A stretch of 64,000 nucleotides of DNA from Acidiphilium acidophilum. GTDB lineage: Bacteria; Pseudomonadota; Alphaproteobacteria; Acetobacterales; Acetobacteraceae. The stretch is taken from assembly GCF_033842475.1 (NCBI RefSeq), contig NZ_JAWXYB010000018.1, positions 2,215,501-2,279,500 on the forward strand. Reading direction: 5' to 3'. The position numbers were made by a program, and so were the translations under genes. A model generated the notes under the pieces. It saw nothing but the letters and a program-made list of their open reading frames with translations. It was not told the origin of the DNA and ran no database searches. Below are positions 41,656 through 50,764 of this stretch, in pieces. Numbering within the stretch: the first letter of the stretch is position 1; every line of letters begins with the position of its first letter.

Positions 41656-42360
41656 CTATTTCGGGTGGACGATGAAAAAATCGGGTGGGGTGAACCAGGG
41701 GTTATGGGTTTGGGCGCGGGGGCTGAAGGTCTGGTCGAGGAGGGATTGGATGGCATCCAGCGTGGGGGCGCGGAGTGGCGGGTCGGGTGGTTTGGGATTG
41801 GGCGCGCGGGGTTTGGACGGGCGGGGTTTGGTGGATGGGGTGCGCAGGAGGGGGTGGGGTTTGGTTTGGGTGGGGTTTTGCGGATGGGGTGGGGGGATCA
41901 TGCGGTAGATCAAGGTGAGGTCGATGCCGAGGAGGTGGCAGAGAGGGCGGAGGATGCGGCCGATGCGGGGGTCGCTCGTGATGAGGGATTCGGTTTCGGG
42001 CTCGCAGAGGAACTGGCGGAGGGTTTGGGCGTGGGTGTTGGCTTCCGGGATCGGTTGGGCGATCCAGCCGAAGCGGCGCGGTAAAACCGGGGGTGGCTTG
42101 GGGGTGGATTTGCGCGGGGCGCGCTGATGGGGGCCGGGCGCGGGGATGCGGCGGGGCTTGGTGCGCTCGGCTTCGATGCGGGCGAGGAGGTCGCGCAGGC
42201 GGGTGGTGAGGCGGGAGAGGCGACCGTAGAGCATCAGGCCGAGCGGGGCGGGCAGACGTGCGGGACGGCCCTGCACCTTCACGCTGGCGGCGGCGATGGT
42301 CTGCTTCAGGCGATCTATGAAGCCCGCGAAACGGGTGAAGAGGGGTGAGGCCGCGTTCAT
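41656..42360 (-). CDS. Hypothetical proline-rich protein
   Basis: 234 residues: helical N-terminus (FTRFAGFIDRLKQTIAAASV), a basic Pro-rich linker, a central segment (GRILRPLCHLLGIDLTLIYRM), then a second Pro/Lys-rich stretch. No signal peptide or membrane segment. I do not know its function; composition is chromosome-like, so it is probably not part of the element. First chromosomal gene right of attR. Confidence 0.6.
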   Translation of the reverse strand: MNAASPLFTRFAGFIDRLKQTIAAASVKVQGRPARLPAPLGLMLYGRLSRLTTRLRDLLARIEAERTKPRRIPAPGPHQRAPRKSTPKPPPVLPRRFGWIAQPIPEANTHAQTLRQFLCEPETESLITSDPRIGRILRPLCHLLGIDLTLIYRMIPPPHPQNPTQTKPHPLLRTPSTKPRPSKPRAPNPKPPDPPLRAPTLDAIQSLLDQTFSPRAQTHNPWFTPPDFFIVHPK

Positions 42361-42458
42361 GCCGACGTTAGAGCATGAGGGGTGGGGGGTGGGAAAGGGT
42401 TAGTTTGGTGACGGGCGGGGGTGGGGTGGGGGAAAAGTAAGGAAGGAAAAAAGAAAGC

Positions 42459-42482
42459 GCTTCTTTTTTGGAAAAAAGAAGC
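42459..42482. terminator. Hairpin downstream of the phytochrome gene
   Basis: GCTTCTTTTTT (42459-42469), loop GG, AAAAAAGAAGC (42472-42482), perfect. Purine/pyrimidine-rich, 45 bp after the bphP stop. It could be a terminator or part of a dispersed repeat, since AAGAAGCAAAAAACTTTTG follows. Confidence 0.4.
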
Positions 42483-42526
42483 AAAAAACTTTTGTTAGTT
42501 TAGGGAAGGCAAAATGAAAGGGCTGC

Positions 42527-44728
42527 TCAGGGAGGGGTTTGGGAGAACAGGTTGCGGAGGACCTCGGTCGTGCGGGTTACGGAGTCGCGGACACTCTCCA
42601 GCATGACCGACATGCGGGCGGAATCGGCGCGGTCGGTGATTTCGAGGGCGGCGAGCTGGGCGTTTTCGAACATCGATTTGAGCAGGGTCTGGAACATCAG
42701 ATCGTTGCTCGACGCGATCAGACCGCTGGCCCGCCGGTTGTTTTCCATGATGCCGTCCTGAAAGACCAGCCTCGCCGTATCCGCCGCTTTCTGTTCCGTC
42801 AGGTCCGAAACCATCAGCACATACCCCAGCACCCGGTCGGCGGCGGCGAAGATCGGGTCGGCGCGGATCAGCAGCGGCACCGACCGCTCGCCGTCGCGCC
42901 TCATCGTGACCTCGCCGCGCCAGCTGAGATGATGCGCCTGCAACGCCTGCAGACGATCCGCCACCGGCGCCGGATGGGCGAACAGATCCGGCAACTGCGC
43001 CAGGGTTTCCAGCTTCTGGTTGTGGCCCGCGATCAGCCGGGAGAACGCCTCGTTGACCAGCAGGATCTGGCCCGCGACATCCGCGATGATCACCGGCTGG
43101 CTCGACCGCACGACATCGCGCCGCACCACTTCGAGCTGGTCATGGGCGATCAGCATCCGCACCGAACGCGATTGCAGGATCACGTCCGAAACCATCGCGC
43201 CGATCAGCCTTGCCGCTGCAATGTCGGCCTTGCTCCACGGTGCGGATTGCCGGCGCATCACCTCGTGCCACTTGGCGAAGGACCGCCGGGGCGACAGATC
43301 CGCCGGATCGTCGCCCACCGCGACCGGCTTGGTGGGATCGCCGCCCCAGGTGACGGTGCGGACCTGCTCGGGCCGCATCCAGAACAGATAGGCGCCCGGC
43401 GATTCCGCCAGCGATACCGCGAGCACCCCGCTCGCCGAGGCAACGATGCTCTCGAACGCGCCGCGCTGCCGGCTGAGCGAGGCGGTGACGGTCAGCCCCT
43501 CCTCGCCCCGCTCGTCGAGCCAGTGGGCGATGGCGCGGATGTCGTGGGTGGAGGGGACATCGCCCGCGACGGTCACTTCATCGTCGATCACCAGCGCGGC
43601 ACCGCTCGCGCGCACCGGGGCGAGGAGCAACTGGGCATTGTCGAACAAAGCGACCTTCCAGTTGCCCTCGCGCGAGAGAACCTCGAACATGCGATGCTCC
43701 AGCCGCCGCGCCGACAGCTCGGCCTGGGCTTCGGCGAAATTCTCCAGCGCGGTGATGCGGGTGGCCAGAGCCTCGGAGAGAAACTCGCAGGCGCAGCGGG
43801 TCATCGCCGGGACGAAATAGGGTTGGTAATGGTGGCAGGAAATCAGCCCCCATAACTGGCCGCCGACCATGATCGAGACCACGAGGGTGGCCCGCACCTC
43901 CATGTTGTGCAGATACTGGATATGAAGCGGCGACGGGCTGCGCAGGCCGCACAGCGACATGTCGAGTTCGGCACCGGTGAGCGGGGAGAGGTTCGGGGTG
44001 AGCGGCACCGGCTGGAACCCGACATCGACCAGCAGGCGGATGCGGTTGCGCTCATAGAGGCGGCGGGCGATCTGCGGGATGTCGCTCGCGGGATAGCGAT
44101 TGCCGAGATAGGGTTCGAGTCCCGGCTCGCGCTGCTCGGCGAAGACCTCGCCGTGGCCTTCATCGTCGAACCGGTAGATCATCACGCGGTCATAGCCGGT
44201 GATGGTCCTGACGCTGCGGGCGACCTCGTCGCACAGGGCATTGAGCGAGGTGGCACCGAGAACCGACTGGAGCGCCGCCTCGATCGCCGGGCCGAGATCG
44301 GCCTTGGGGGCACCGACCGTGGGGGATTCGGCCGTGGGGGTACCGGCCTGAACATCGGCTGGTTCCAGTTCGATCAGCAAGCCGCCGCCGGGGGGGCGGT
44401 GGATCAGGGCGGTCATCGGGCGCGGGGGCGATCCGGCTTCGCATCGCACCGCGACGGGGCGGATGTGGAGGGCTTCGCTGCTTTCGCGGGCGATCGCGCT
44501 GGCGAGGGTGCCGGGGATATCGGTGAGGCCGAGACCCGTCAGATCGCCGGTCAGGCCGAGAAATCCGGCGGCGTTTTCGCTGTGCTGGACGATGACGCGG
44601 GAGGGTTCGCGGCAGAGCAGCAGGGCGCCGTGGGGCTGGATCGATCCGGCGAACTGGATCTGTTCACGCTCGCAATTCGAGAGATCGGCGGTTCCGAACC
44701 GGGGTGCCGATGCGATTTGCGATGCCAT
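42527..44728 (-). CDS. bphP: Bacteriophytochrome lacking a histidine kinase
   Basis: 733-residue red/far-red photoreceptor. The chromophore-binding Cys19 (LSNCEREQIQFAGSIQPHGAL) is present. PAS, GAF (ASDIPQIARRLYERNRIRLL, then LRSPSPLHIQYLHNM) and PHY domains follow, then a single C-terminal PAS (VIIADVAGQILLVNEAFSRL) and a helical tail (MFQTLLKSMFENAQLAALE). No H, N or G boxes of a histidine kinase exist. The same PAS-ended plan is known from Bradyrhizobium BphP, which relieves PpsR repression of photosynthesis genes in far-red light. Here ppsR is the adjacent gene and a heme oxygenase (chromophore source) lies beyond it. Confidence 0.9.
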   Translation of the reverse strand: MASQIASAPRFGTADLSNCEREQIQFAGSIQPHGALLLCREPSRVIVQHSENAAGFLGLTGDLTGLGLTDIPGTLASAIARESSEALHIRPVAVRCEAGSPPRPMTALIHRPPGGGLLIELEPADVQAGTPTAESPTVGAPKADLGPAIEAALQSVLGATSLNALCDEVARSVRTITGYDRVMIYRFDDEGHGEVFAEQREPGLEPYLGNRYPASDIPQIARRLYERNRIRLLVDVGFQPVPLTPNLSPLTGAELDMSLCGLRSPSPLHIQYLHNMEVRATLVVSIMVGGQLWGLISCHHYQPYFVPAMTRCACEFLSEALATRITALENFAEAQAELSARRLEHRMFEVLSREGNWKVALFDNAQLLLAPVRASGAALVIDDEVTVAGDVPSTHDIRAIAHWLDERGEEGLTVTASLSRQRGAFESIVASASGVLAVSLAESPGAYLFWMRPEQVRTVTWGGDPTKPVAVGDDPADLSPRRSFAKWHEVMRRQSAPWSKADIAAARLIGAMVSDVILQSRSVRMLIAHDQLEVVRRDVVRSSQPVIIADVAGQILLVNEAFSRLIAGHNQKLETLAQLPDLFAHPAPVADRLQALQAHHLSWRGEVTMRRDGERSVPLLIRADPIFAAADRVLGYVLMVSDLTEQKAADTARLVFQDGIMENNRRASGLIASSNDLMFQTLLKSMFENAQLAALEITDRADSARMSVMLESVRDSVTRTTEVLRNLFSQTPP

Positions 44729-44842
44729 GCCCAGACGCTCCCCAAACCGGTGGTTGACGGCTCCGGTCGATTCCCTGATCGGATCAGATGGTCTTGATCG
44801 AACCGAATGACCGGTCGGGTTAATTGTTGGTGTCGCCCGGCC

Positions 44843-46153
44843 TCATTCCAACCCGTACCGGTTCATTTTCAGATAAAGACTCTGGCGGCTGAGGCCGATC
44901 AGCGCGGCGGCGGCCTTGCGGTTGCCCGCGACCTGCGCCAGCGCGGTGGTGATGAAATGACGTTCGACCACCGCGACCGTTTCATCGACCGCTTCGTGGA
45001 TCGTGGTGGCGCCGATATCCCATGACAGGGATTGCAGGGCGCGGGCGAGCGGGCCGGGTGCGCTGGTGCTGTCGGCCGGGCGGGACTCGCGGCTGATATC
45101 GCGGATCAGCAGGCCGATCATGCCGCCCGCGGCGCTGGCGGAAAGTTCGACCATGTGTTCCGCGCCGAATTCGCCTCGCAGCACGACCGGCAGGCGGATC
45201 AGGGTGCCGTGATTGCGGATCAGGTCGAGGATGATCGCGGTATCGGCGGTGCCGCGCTTCAGCCAGCGGTCCAGCGGTTGGGCGAGGACGACGGACTCGC
45301 TGCCTGCCTCGACCAGTTCGAGGAAGGCGAGATTGGCCTGCTCGATGATGCCCTCGCTATCCATCACCACGAACGCGTCGGGCAGGCGGGCGATCAGGGT
45401 CGGGTGGATCGCGCGGTTTGCCGGCGTGTCGCTGAGGTTGTCGGGGTGGCTGAGGTGCAGGAGCAGCGACGGGGCGGGGCCGGTTTCGATCAGCGAGATG
45501 CGGACGATCCAGGAAATCCGGTCCGGCCCGATCGCGGCGATCACGCCGGGGGCCTGACCGTCGTTGCGGACCTGGCGCAGGGTGGCGGCGAAGGAGCGCC
45601 GCCGGGGCTCGGTCAGCAGATCGAGAAAGCGCCCGATGCAGGCGGCACCGAGAGCCTGCCGCGCGGCCGGGTTGGCGCGCAGGATGACCGAGGTTTCAGG
45701 GTCGAGCAGCAGCATCGGGTCCGCCGCGGCGTTGAACACCAGATCGTCGCGGGGTTCGCTTTCGCGCAGCCGCCAATGGTTGCTCTCCATCGTGCGGCGG
45801 CTTTCGATCAGCCGTGCCTCGACATCGGCGACGACGTTGAAGCGCCGGCCGATCGCGATGAGGCCGCCGTCATCACCGAGGCTGACGGTGGTGTATTCGA
45901 GCGGGATTTCCGCGCCGCCCGGGAACATCTGGTTGACCGGGGCGAAACTCGAAACGCCGCTGGCCAGAGCTTCATCGACCAGGCGGCGGATGGTTTCGAC
46001 CCCCGCCGCCGTGACGGTTTCGTGCCAGTGCCGCCCGTGCCAGCCGGGGACGGTTTCGATCCGGTCGTGCTCCATCATCGTCGCCGCCACGATCAGACCC
46101 TCGCGGGTGAGACGCAGCGTGACATCGGGGCGGGTGAGGTTGACACTGTTCAT
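44843..46153 (-). CDS. ppsR: PpsR/CrtJ-type photosynthesis gene repressor
   Basis: 436 residues: an N-terminal PAS-like domain, a Q-linker, two PAS domains (NAAADPMLLLDPETSVILRANPA, then LPDAFVVMDSEGIIEQANLA) and a C-terminal Fis-type HTH (ALAQVAGNRKAAAALIGLSRQ), the PpsR layout. PpsR represses bacteriochlorophyll and carotenoid genes under oxygen. The protein shows no cysteine in the HTH-proximal segment, where PpsR from Rhodobacter has a redox cysteine, so its signal may come mainly from the phytochrome. ATG 46153 is chosen; ATG 46183 adds ten residues. It is upstream of bphP on the same strand, 114 bp apart, and divergent to the heme oxygenase. Confidence 0.88.
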   Translation of the reverse strand: MNSVNLTRPDVTLRLTREGLIVAATMMEHDRIETVPGWHGRHWHETVTAAGVETIRRLVDEALASGVSSFAPVNQMFPGGAEIPLEYTTVSLGDDGGLIAIGRRFNVVADVEARLIESRRTMESNHWRLRESEPRDDLVFNAAADPMLLLDPETSVILRANPAARQALGAACIGRFLDLLTEPRRRSFAATLRQVRNDGQAPGVIAAIGPDRISWIVRISLIETGPAPSLLLHLSHPDNLSDTPANRAIHPTLIARLPDAFVVMDSEGIIEQANLAFLELVEAGSESVVLAQPLDRWLKRGTADTAIILDLIRNHGTLIRLPVVLRGEFGAEHMVELSASAAGGMIGLLIRDISRESRPADSTSAPGPLARALQSLSWDIGATTIHEAVDETVAVVERHFITTALAQVAGNRKAAAALIGLSRQSLYLKMNRYGLE

Positions 46154-46735
46154 GCAACGTTCAATCAGAGTTTGATGGAACATACCCGATCCGGCGCTGG
46201 AACACCAATCTCCGTTTCAATATTGTTACGGAATTGATGGCAATGGGGGCTGGCGAGGCCGTGGCGCGGGGGATGACGCCACCGGAGGTTGATCTGGTGG
46301 GCGAGTTGGTGAGCGATGTGGCGGGTGATCTGGCGGGCGATCTGGCGGGGCGGTTGCGGCAGGCGACGTGGGATTTGCATCGCGAGGCCGAACGCTCGGG
46401 CGTGGTGGCGCTGATGCTCTCCGGCGGGATGGGGCGTGAGGCGTATGGGCTGTTCCTGCGCAATCTGCTGGCCGTGTACGAGGCGCTGGAATCGGGGCTC
46501 GACTCGGCTCGGGATCATGCGGCGGTGGGGGCTCTCGCGCGGGAGGAACTTTATCGGGGCGCGGCGTTGCGGGCCGATCTGGCTGCGCTCGGCGGGGCGG
46601 ATTGGGCCGCGCGGTGGCCGGTTCTGCCGGAGGGGCGGGATTATGCGGCGCGGATTGCGGCGGTGGCGGCTTGTGATCCGCTCCGTCTGCTCGCGCATGC
46701 CTATGTGCGGTATCTCGGTGATCTCAATGGCGGGC

Positions 46736-48088
46736 GATTGAGCAACCTGATGTCTGGAAAATAGGGCGAGCGGGGGTCAGGCATCCTGGTAGTCCCACTT
46801 GATGTAGCCCTTGGTGTCGGCGGCCCATTTTTCATCGATTTCGACGAGGACGGCGCTGACGAGGCGTTCGAGGGAGGCTTCGTTGGGGAAGACCCTGATT
46901 TTGGTGGTGCGGCGTTTGAGTTCCTGCTGGATGCCGCGTTCCATGGGGTTGGAAGTGCGAAGCCGGCGCTGGTGGGGTTCTGGCAGTGTGAAGACGGTGA
47001 GGCCTTCGGGGATATTTCGTTCGAGCCAATCGGCGAGCTTTGGTGCGGTGTCGCGATAGGCATTGACGAGGGTTGTGAGAGCGATCTGGGCAGCGGCGAG
47101 GGAATTTGCGTTCCAGACGGTCCGGAGTTCTGCGCCGATGCGTTTGCGGATGGCGTGGTTGGGGGCGTGGTGGATGGCGTTTTGGGCGAGGTGGAACTGG
47201 CATCGTTGCCAGTGTGCGGCGCCGAAGACGGCGCGGCGTGCGGCGTGCAATCCGGCATGGTCATCGGAGACGATGAATTCGACGCCTCGCAGGCCACGCT
47301 GATGGAGGCTTTCGAGGAAGGCACGCCAATGGACTTCGGCCTCGGAAAGGGCGACCGAGACGCCGAGGACACGGCGGCGTTCATCGGGTCCGATGCCGAT
47401 GGCCGAGAGCACGGCGGCATCGCGGACGACGCCATTATCGCGCATTTTTTCATATCTGGCGTCGAGGATGAGGTAGCGGATCTCGGCGAGGGGTCGGGTG
47501 CGCCAGGCGGCGAGTTCGTCATCGAGCAGCTTGCTGGCGCGGCTGACCTGAGCGGAGGAGAGGCTTTCGATGCCGAATTCGCGCATGACGGCCTCGACGT
47601 CGCGGGTGGAGACGCCTTTGATGTACATTTCGGCGACGGCGACCATGACGGCGCGGACCGAGCGTCGGCCGCGTTCGAGGGACTGTGGGTAGAAGGGTTC
47701 GCCCACGTGACCGGCGGTTTTGGGGACATCGACGGTGATCGACCCGGCCGGGGTATCGATCCGCTTGGGCTTGTAGCCATTGGCGTAACCCTGACGATCG
47801 GGGTTGCGCTCGTAGTGACTGGCGTGGAGGAAGCGTTCGCGCTCGATCTGCATGGCGAGTTCGAAGGTCCTGGCAAATACCGTGGCGATATCGCCTGCGC
47901 CGTTTTCGATCAGATGTTCCAAAAGTGCCTCGATAATCGTATCCTTTTTGGCGTCCATTCATCGGTCTCCATGTTGGTGTGAACAACTGCATGGAATACC
48001 AGAATGAACAGCCCTTGCCGGGGCATGCCCCGGCAAGGGCACCAACTCCCAACCCAAAATGAATTTCCAGACGTCAGGTTACACCACC
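46736..48088 (-). mobile_element. IS256-family element, copy D
   Basis: Intact 1353-bp copy outside the integrative element, with an 8-bp duplication TGGCGGGC (46728-46735 and 48089-48096), inserted in the heme oxygenase gene. Confidence 0.96.
46777..47958 (-). CDS. tnpA: IS256-family transposase (copy D)
   Basis: 393 residues, identical to the copies B and C products. The long plus-strand frame over it is a shadow. Confidence 0.96.
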   Translation of the reverse strand: MDAKKDTIIEALLEHLIENGAGDIATVFARTFELAMQIERERFLHASHYERNPDRQGYANGYKPKRIDTPAGSITVDVPKTAGHVGEPFYPQSLERGRRSVRAVMVAVAEMYIKGVSTRDVEAVMREFGIESLSSAQVSRASKLLDDELAAWRTRPLAEIRYLILDARYEKMRDNGVVRDAAVLSAIGIGPDERRRVLGVSVALSEAEVHWRAFLESLHQRGLRGVEFIVSDDHAGLHAARRAVFGAAHWQRCQFHLAQNAIHHAPNHAIRKRIGAELRTVWNANSLAAAQIALTTLVNAYRDTAPKLADWLERNIPEGLTVFTLPEPHQRRLRTSNPMERGIQQELKRRTTKIRVFPNEASLERLVSAVLVEIDEKWAADTKGYIKWDYQDA

Positions 48089-48347
48089 TGGCGGGCGGGT
48101 TCTGCGGCGGCTGGTCGCACGGGCGCTCGGGCTCGATGGGGCGGGGCTGGCGTTTTATGAGTTCGGCGGCATTGCCGATCCGGCCGCTTTCGCGACCTCC
48201 TACCGGCGCGGGTTCGAGACGCTCGATCTGCCGGAGGCGGGCAGCCGCGCGATCATCGAGGAGGCGCGGCAGGCGTTCCGGCATAATATCGCGCTATCGC
48301 GGGCGGTGGCCGCGTTCGGAGCGTGAGCGGGGCCGGTTTGAGGGGGC

Positions 48348-49667
48348 TCAGGCGATCGATTCGCCGTGGAGCACTTCGTCGAGCCCCTGACGTTCCTCAT
48401 CGCGGGTGACGCGCAGGCCCATGGTGCGGTCGAGCACGAACAGGATCGCGCCGGTCATGGCACCGCTATAGGCGATGGTGGCGCCGACGCCGATCGCCTG
48501 GATCAGCAATTGGTGCAGCCCGGCGTGGATTGCGCCGCCCGAGAGCGGTGCGAAGGCGAGCACGCCGATCGAGAGTGTGCCGAGGATGCCGGCGACGCCG
48601 TGGACGCCGAAGGCATCGAGCGAGTCATCGTAGCCGAAGCGGGTTTTGGCCATGGTCACCGCGATATAGGACACGATGCCGGCGGCGAGGCCGAGCAGGA
48701 TGGCGGCGCCGGGCAGGACGAAACCCGCCGCCGGGGTGATGGCGACCAGACCTGCGACGGCGCCGGAAATGGCACCCAGAACCGTGGGTTTGCCCTGAAA
48801 CAGCCATTCGACCGCCGACCATGACAGGGTGGCGCCGGCTGCCGCCATTTGCGTGACCAGAACCGCCATGCCGGCATTGGGATTGGCCCCCCCTGCCCCG
48901 CCGGAGTTGAACCCGAGCCAGCCGACCCAGAGGAGCGAGGCACCCATGACCGCGTAGGACAGGTTCCACGGCATCATGTTGTCCTGACCGAAGCCGAGGC
49001 GCCGGCCGAGATAGAGGGCGCAGATCAGCCCGGCGATTCCGGAATTGATCTCGACCACGGTGCCGCCGGCGTAATCGGCGAGGCCGAGCCGGTAGAGCCA
49101 GCCCGCCGGGCTCCAGACCCAGTGGGCGACCGGGGCGTAGACCAGGATCGACCAGCAGGCCATCAGCACGAGGAGGGCGGAGAACTTCATCCGCTCGGCG
49201 AAGCTGCCGGTGATGACGGCGGGGGTGATGATGGCGAAGGTGAGCTGGAACATGATGAACACGCTTTCGGGCACCCGCAGATGCACCGCATCGCTCAGGC
49301 CGGCACCGAGGGTGAACGGGGTGTTCCAGTCATGCGCGAGGTTGGCGAGCAGGGCATCCGACAGGCCGCCGATGAAGGCGTTGCCGTTGGAGAAGGCCAG
49401 GCTGTAGCCGATCAGCATCCACAGGACCGTGACCAGCGCGCAGATCACGACGCTCTGCATCATCATGGCGAGGACGTTTTTCTTGCGGACCATGCCGCCA
49501 TAGAACAGGACGAGGCCGGGGATGGTCATCAACAGGACCAGAACCGAACTGACCAACATCCAGGCAGTATCGCCCGCGCTTAAGCCGGTGTTTGCCGCTT
49601 TTGCGGGCAGTGACAAGCCGACAAGCGGGAGCGACAGCGCCCCCGCGACCCAATGATGCCGCGCCAT
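48348..49667 (-). CDS. amtB: Ammonium transporter with Glu in place of the first pore histidine
   Basis: 439-residue Amt/MEP/Rh channel of the inner membrane, with a cleavable-looking signal (LSLPLVGLSLPAKA) and eleven helices. Family motifs: FYGGMVRKKNV, FAIITPAVITGSFAERM, and ADYAGGTVV with the conserved Asp198. The second pore histidine is present (DAFGVHGVAG, His356). The first twin histidine is replaced: GGTVVEINSG has Glu206 where E. coli AmtB has His168. No glnK gene lies next to it, unlike the usual glnK-amtB pair. Confidence 0.93.
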   Translation of the reverse strand: MARHHWVAGALSLPLVGLSLPAKAANTGLSAGDTAWMLVSSVLVLLMTIPGLVLFYGGMVRKKNVLAMMMQSVVICALVTVLWMLIGYSLAFSNGNAFIGGLSDALLANLAHDWNTPFTLGAGLSDAVHLRVPESVFIMFQLTFAIITPAVITGSFAERMKFSALLVLMACWSILVYAPVAHWVWSPAGWLYRLGLADYAGGTVVEINSGIAGLICALYLGRRLGFGQDNMMPWNLSYAVMGASLLWVGWLGFNSGGAGGANPNAGMAVLVTQMAAAGATLSWSAVEWLFQGKPTVLGAISGAVAGLVAITPAAGFVLPGAAILLGLAAGIVSYIAVTMAKTRFGYDDSLDAFGVHGVAGILGTLSIGVLAFAPLSGGAIHAGLHQLLIQAIGVGATIAYSGAMTGAILFVLDRTMGLRVTRDEERQGLDEVLHGESIA

Positions 49668-49771
49668 GAAATCCTACTCCCTGTTGATCCGCCCGTTTGC
49701 CGGTGCGGTGATCCCGTGTGACGGCGGCGGTTAAGCACGAAACGTGCCAAGGCGGGTTGCCGGGTGTGGGT

Positions 49772-50437
49772 TCAGGTTGTTGGGGGGTCGCTGCGATGGT
49801 GGCCGTAGCCGGCGAATTGGGCGCGGGTGGCTTCGATTTCGGCTTCGGTGAGGATGTGCGGGTTGCCGAGGAGGAGCGCGTGGTAATACTGGCGGGCGAG
49901 GGTTTCGAGCTCGACGGCGCGCCACATTGCGGCGTCGATCGTTTCGCCCAGCGCGATCATGCCGTGATTGGCGAGCAGGCAGCCCATGCGGTCCTGCAGG
50001 GCGGTGAGGGCGTGGGCGGAGAGTTCGCTCGTGCCGAAAGTGGCGTAGGGGGCGCAGCGGATATCGGTGCCGCCGAAGACCGCGATCATGTAATGGCATG
50101 CCTCGATCGGCTTGCGGGCGATCGCCAGCGTGGTCGCGAAGGTAGGGTGGCTGTGGACGACGGCCTGGATGTCGGGGCGGGCGCGCAGGATATCGCGGTG
50201 AAAGCGCCATTCGGTCGAGGGTTTTTTCGGGCCGGTCCAGCGCCCGTCATCGGCGTCGAGCGGCATGGCGGCGATCATGTCGGGTTCCAGCGCGTCGTAG
50301 AGCGTGGCTGAGGGCGAGATCAGCATGGTGGTGCCGGAGCGGAGGCTGATGTTGCCGGAGGTGCCCTGGTTGATGCCGAGCGCGTTCATCTGGCGGCAGG
50401 CGTGGATCAGGGCGGTGCGCAGGGCGGGTTCGTTCAT
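49772..50437 (-). CDS. Class II aldolase (fuculose-1-phosphate aldolase-like)
   Basis: 221 residues, zinc-dependent aldolase fold: INQGTSGNISLR (about 22-33) binds substrate phosphate, VVHSHPTFATTLA (about 90-102) has the zinc histidines, and LLANHGMIAL (about 152-161) supplies the third. Likely cleaves a short ketose phosphate into dihydroxyacetone phosphate and an aldehyde; the substrate is unknown. It is a paralogue of OtnC at 1070, but no sugar-kinase or isomerase gene is nearby. Confidence 0.8.
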   Translation of the reverse strand: MNEPALRTALIHACRQMNALGINQGTSGNISLRSGTTMLISPSATLYDALEPDMIAAMPLDADDGRWTGPKKPSTEWRFHRDILRARPDIQAVVHSHPTFATTLAIARKPIEACHYMIAVFGGTDIRCAPYATFGTSELSAHALTALQDRMGCLLANHGMIALGETIDAAMWRAVELETLARQYYHALLLGNPHILTEAEIEATRAQFAGYGHHRSDPPTT

Positions 50438-50764
50438 GGTTGGGTACCCTCTTCAGCAGGGGTTGCGGGGCGGCTCGCCGGGGAGCGGGCTATTACGAGG
50501 CTCGCTGCGCAGGTTCGCACCGCCACCGTTCGACGCCGACCTCTATGCGGCGATTATTGATGCAGCAGCACAATTTCGTTATCATGACGGCGTGAACGGA
50601 GATCCCATAACATTTATCGTCGCAGGTCATGGAGGTCCATTTGGAATTTCGGTCACCCGCACAAAAACTTTATACTCCGGAGGACGTTTCGCTACCATGA
50701 GGGAGGCGATCGGTATTTGTAGTATAAGGATTTCACGTAGTAGCGCGTGGAGGCAACCGACATT
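50438..50764. other. Intergenic region, no supported gene
   Basis: From about 50540 the base composition becomes clearly more AT-rich than the flanks. A frame reading FDADLYAAIIDAAAQFRYHD... through GRFATMREAIG is open but has no proper start or known family and could be a gene remnant. The promoter of the OmpA-like gene is probably in the last 60 bp. Confidence 0.35.

Larger units (their letters stand above)
46237..48326 (+). pseudogene. bphO: Heme oxygenase, interrupted by IS256 copy D
   Basis: Pieces 46237-46735 and 48097-48326 join in frame to 243 codons once the IS and one TGGCGGGC duplication are removed. The N-terminal part has the heme-ligand region RQATWDLHREAER (proximal His) and YGLFLRNLLAVYEALE. 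The break falls in the distal-helix motif YLGDLNGG, and the downstream piece continues RRLVARALGL, then AFYEFGGI and FRHNIALSRAVAAF. Bacterial heme oxygenase makes biliverdin, the chromophore of the adjacent phytochrome. The truncated product lacks the last third and should be inactive. It is divergent from ppsR. Confidence 0.9.

Noticed and set aside
32612-48088. Composite transposon between IS256 copies C and D
   Set aside because: Each copy has its own complete 8-bp duplication, so they inserted separately, and the att boundary lies between them.
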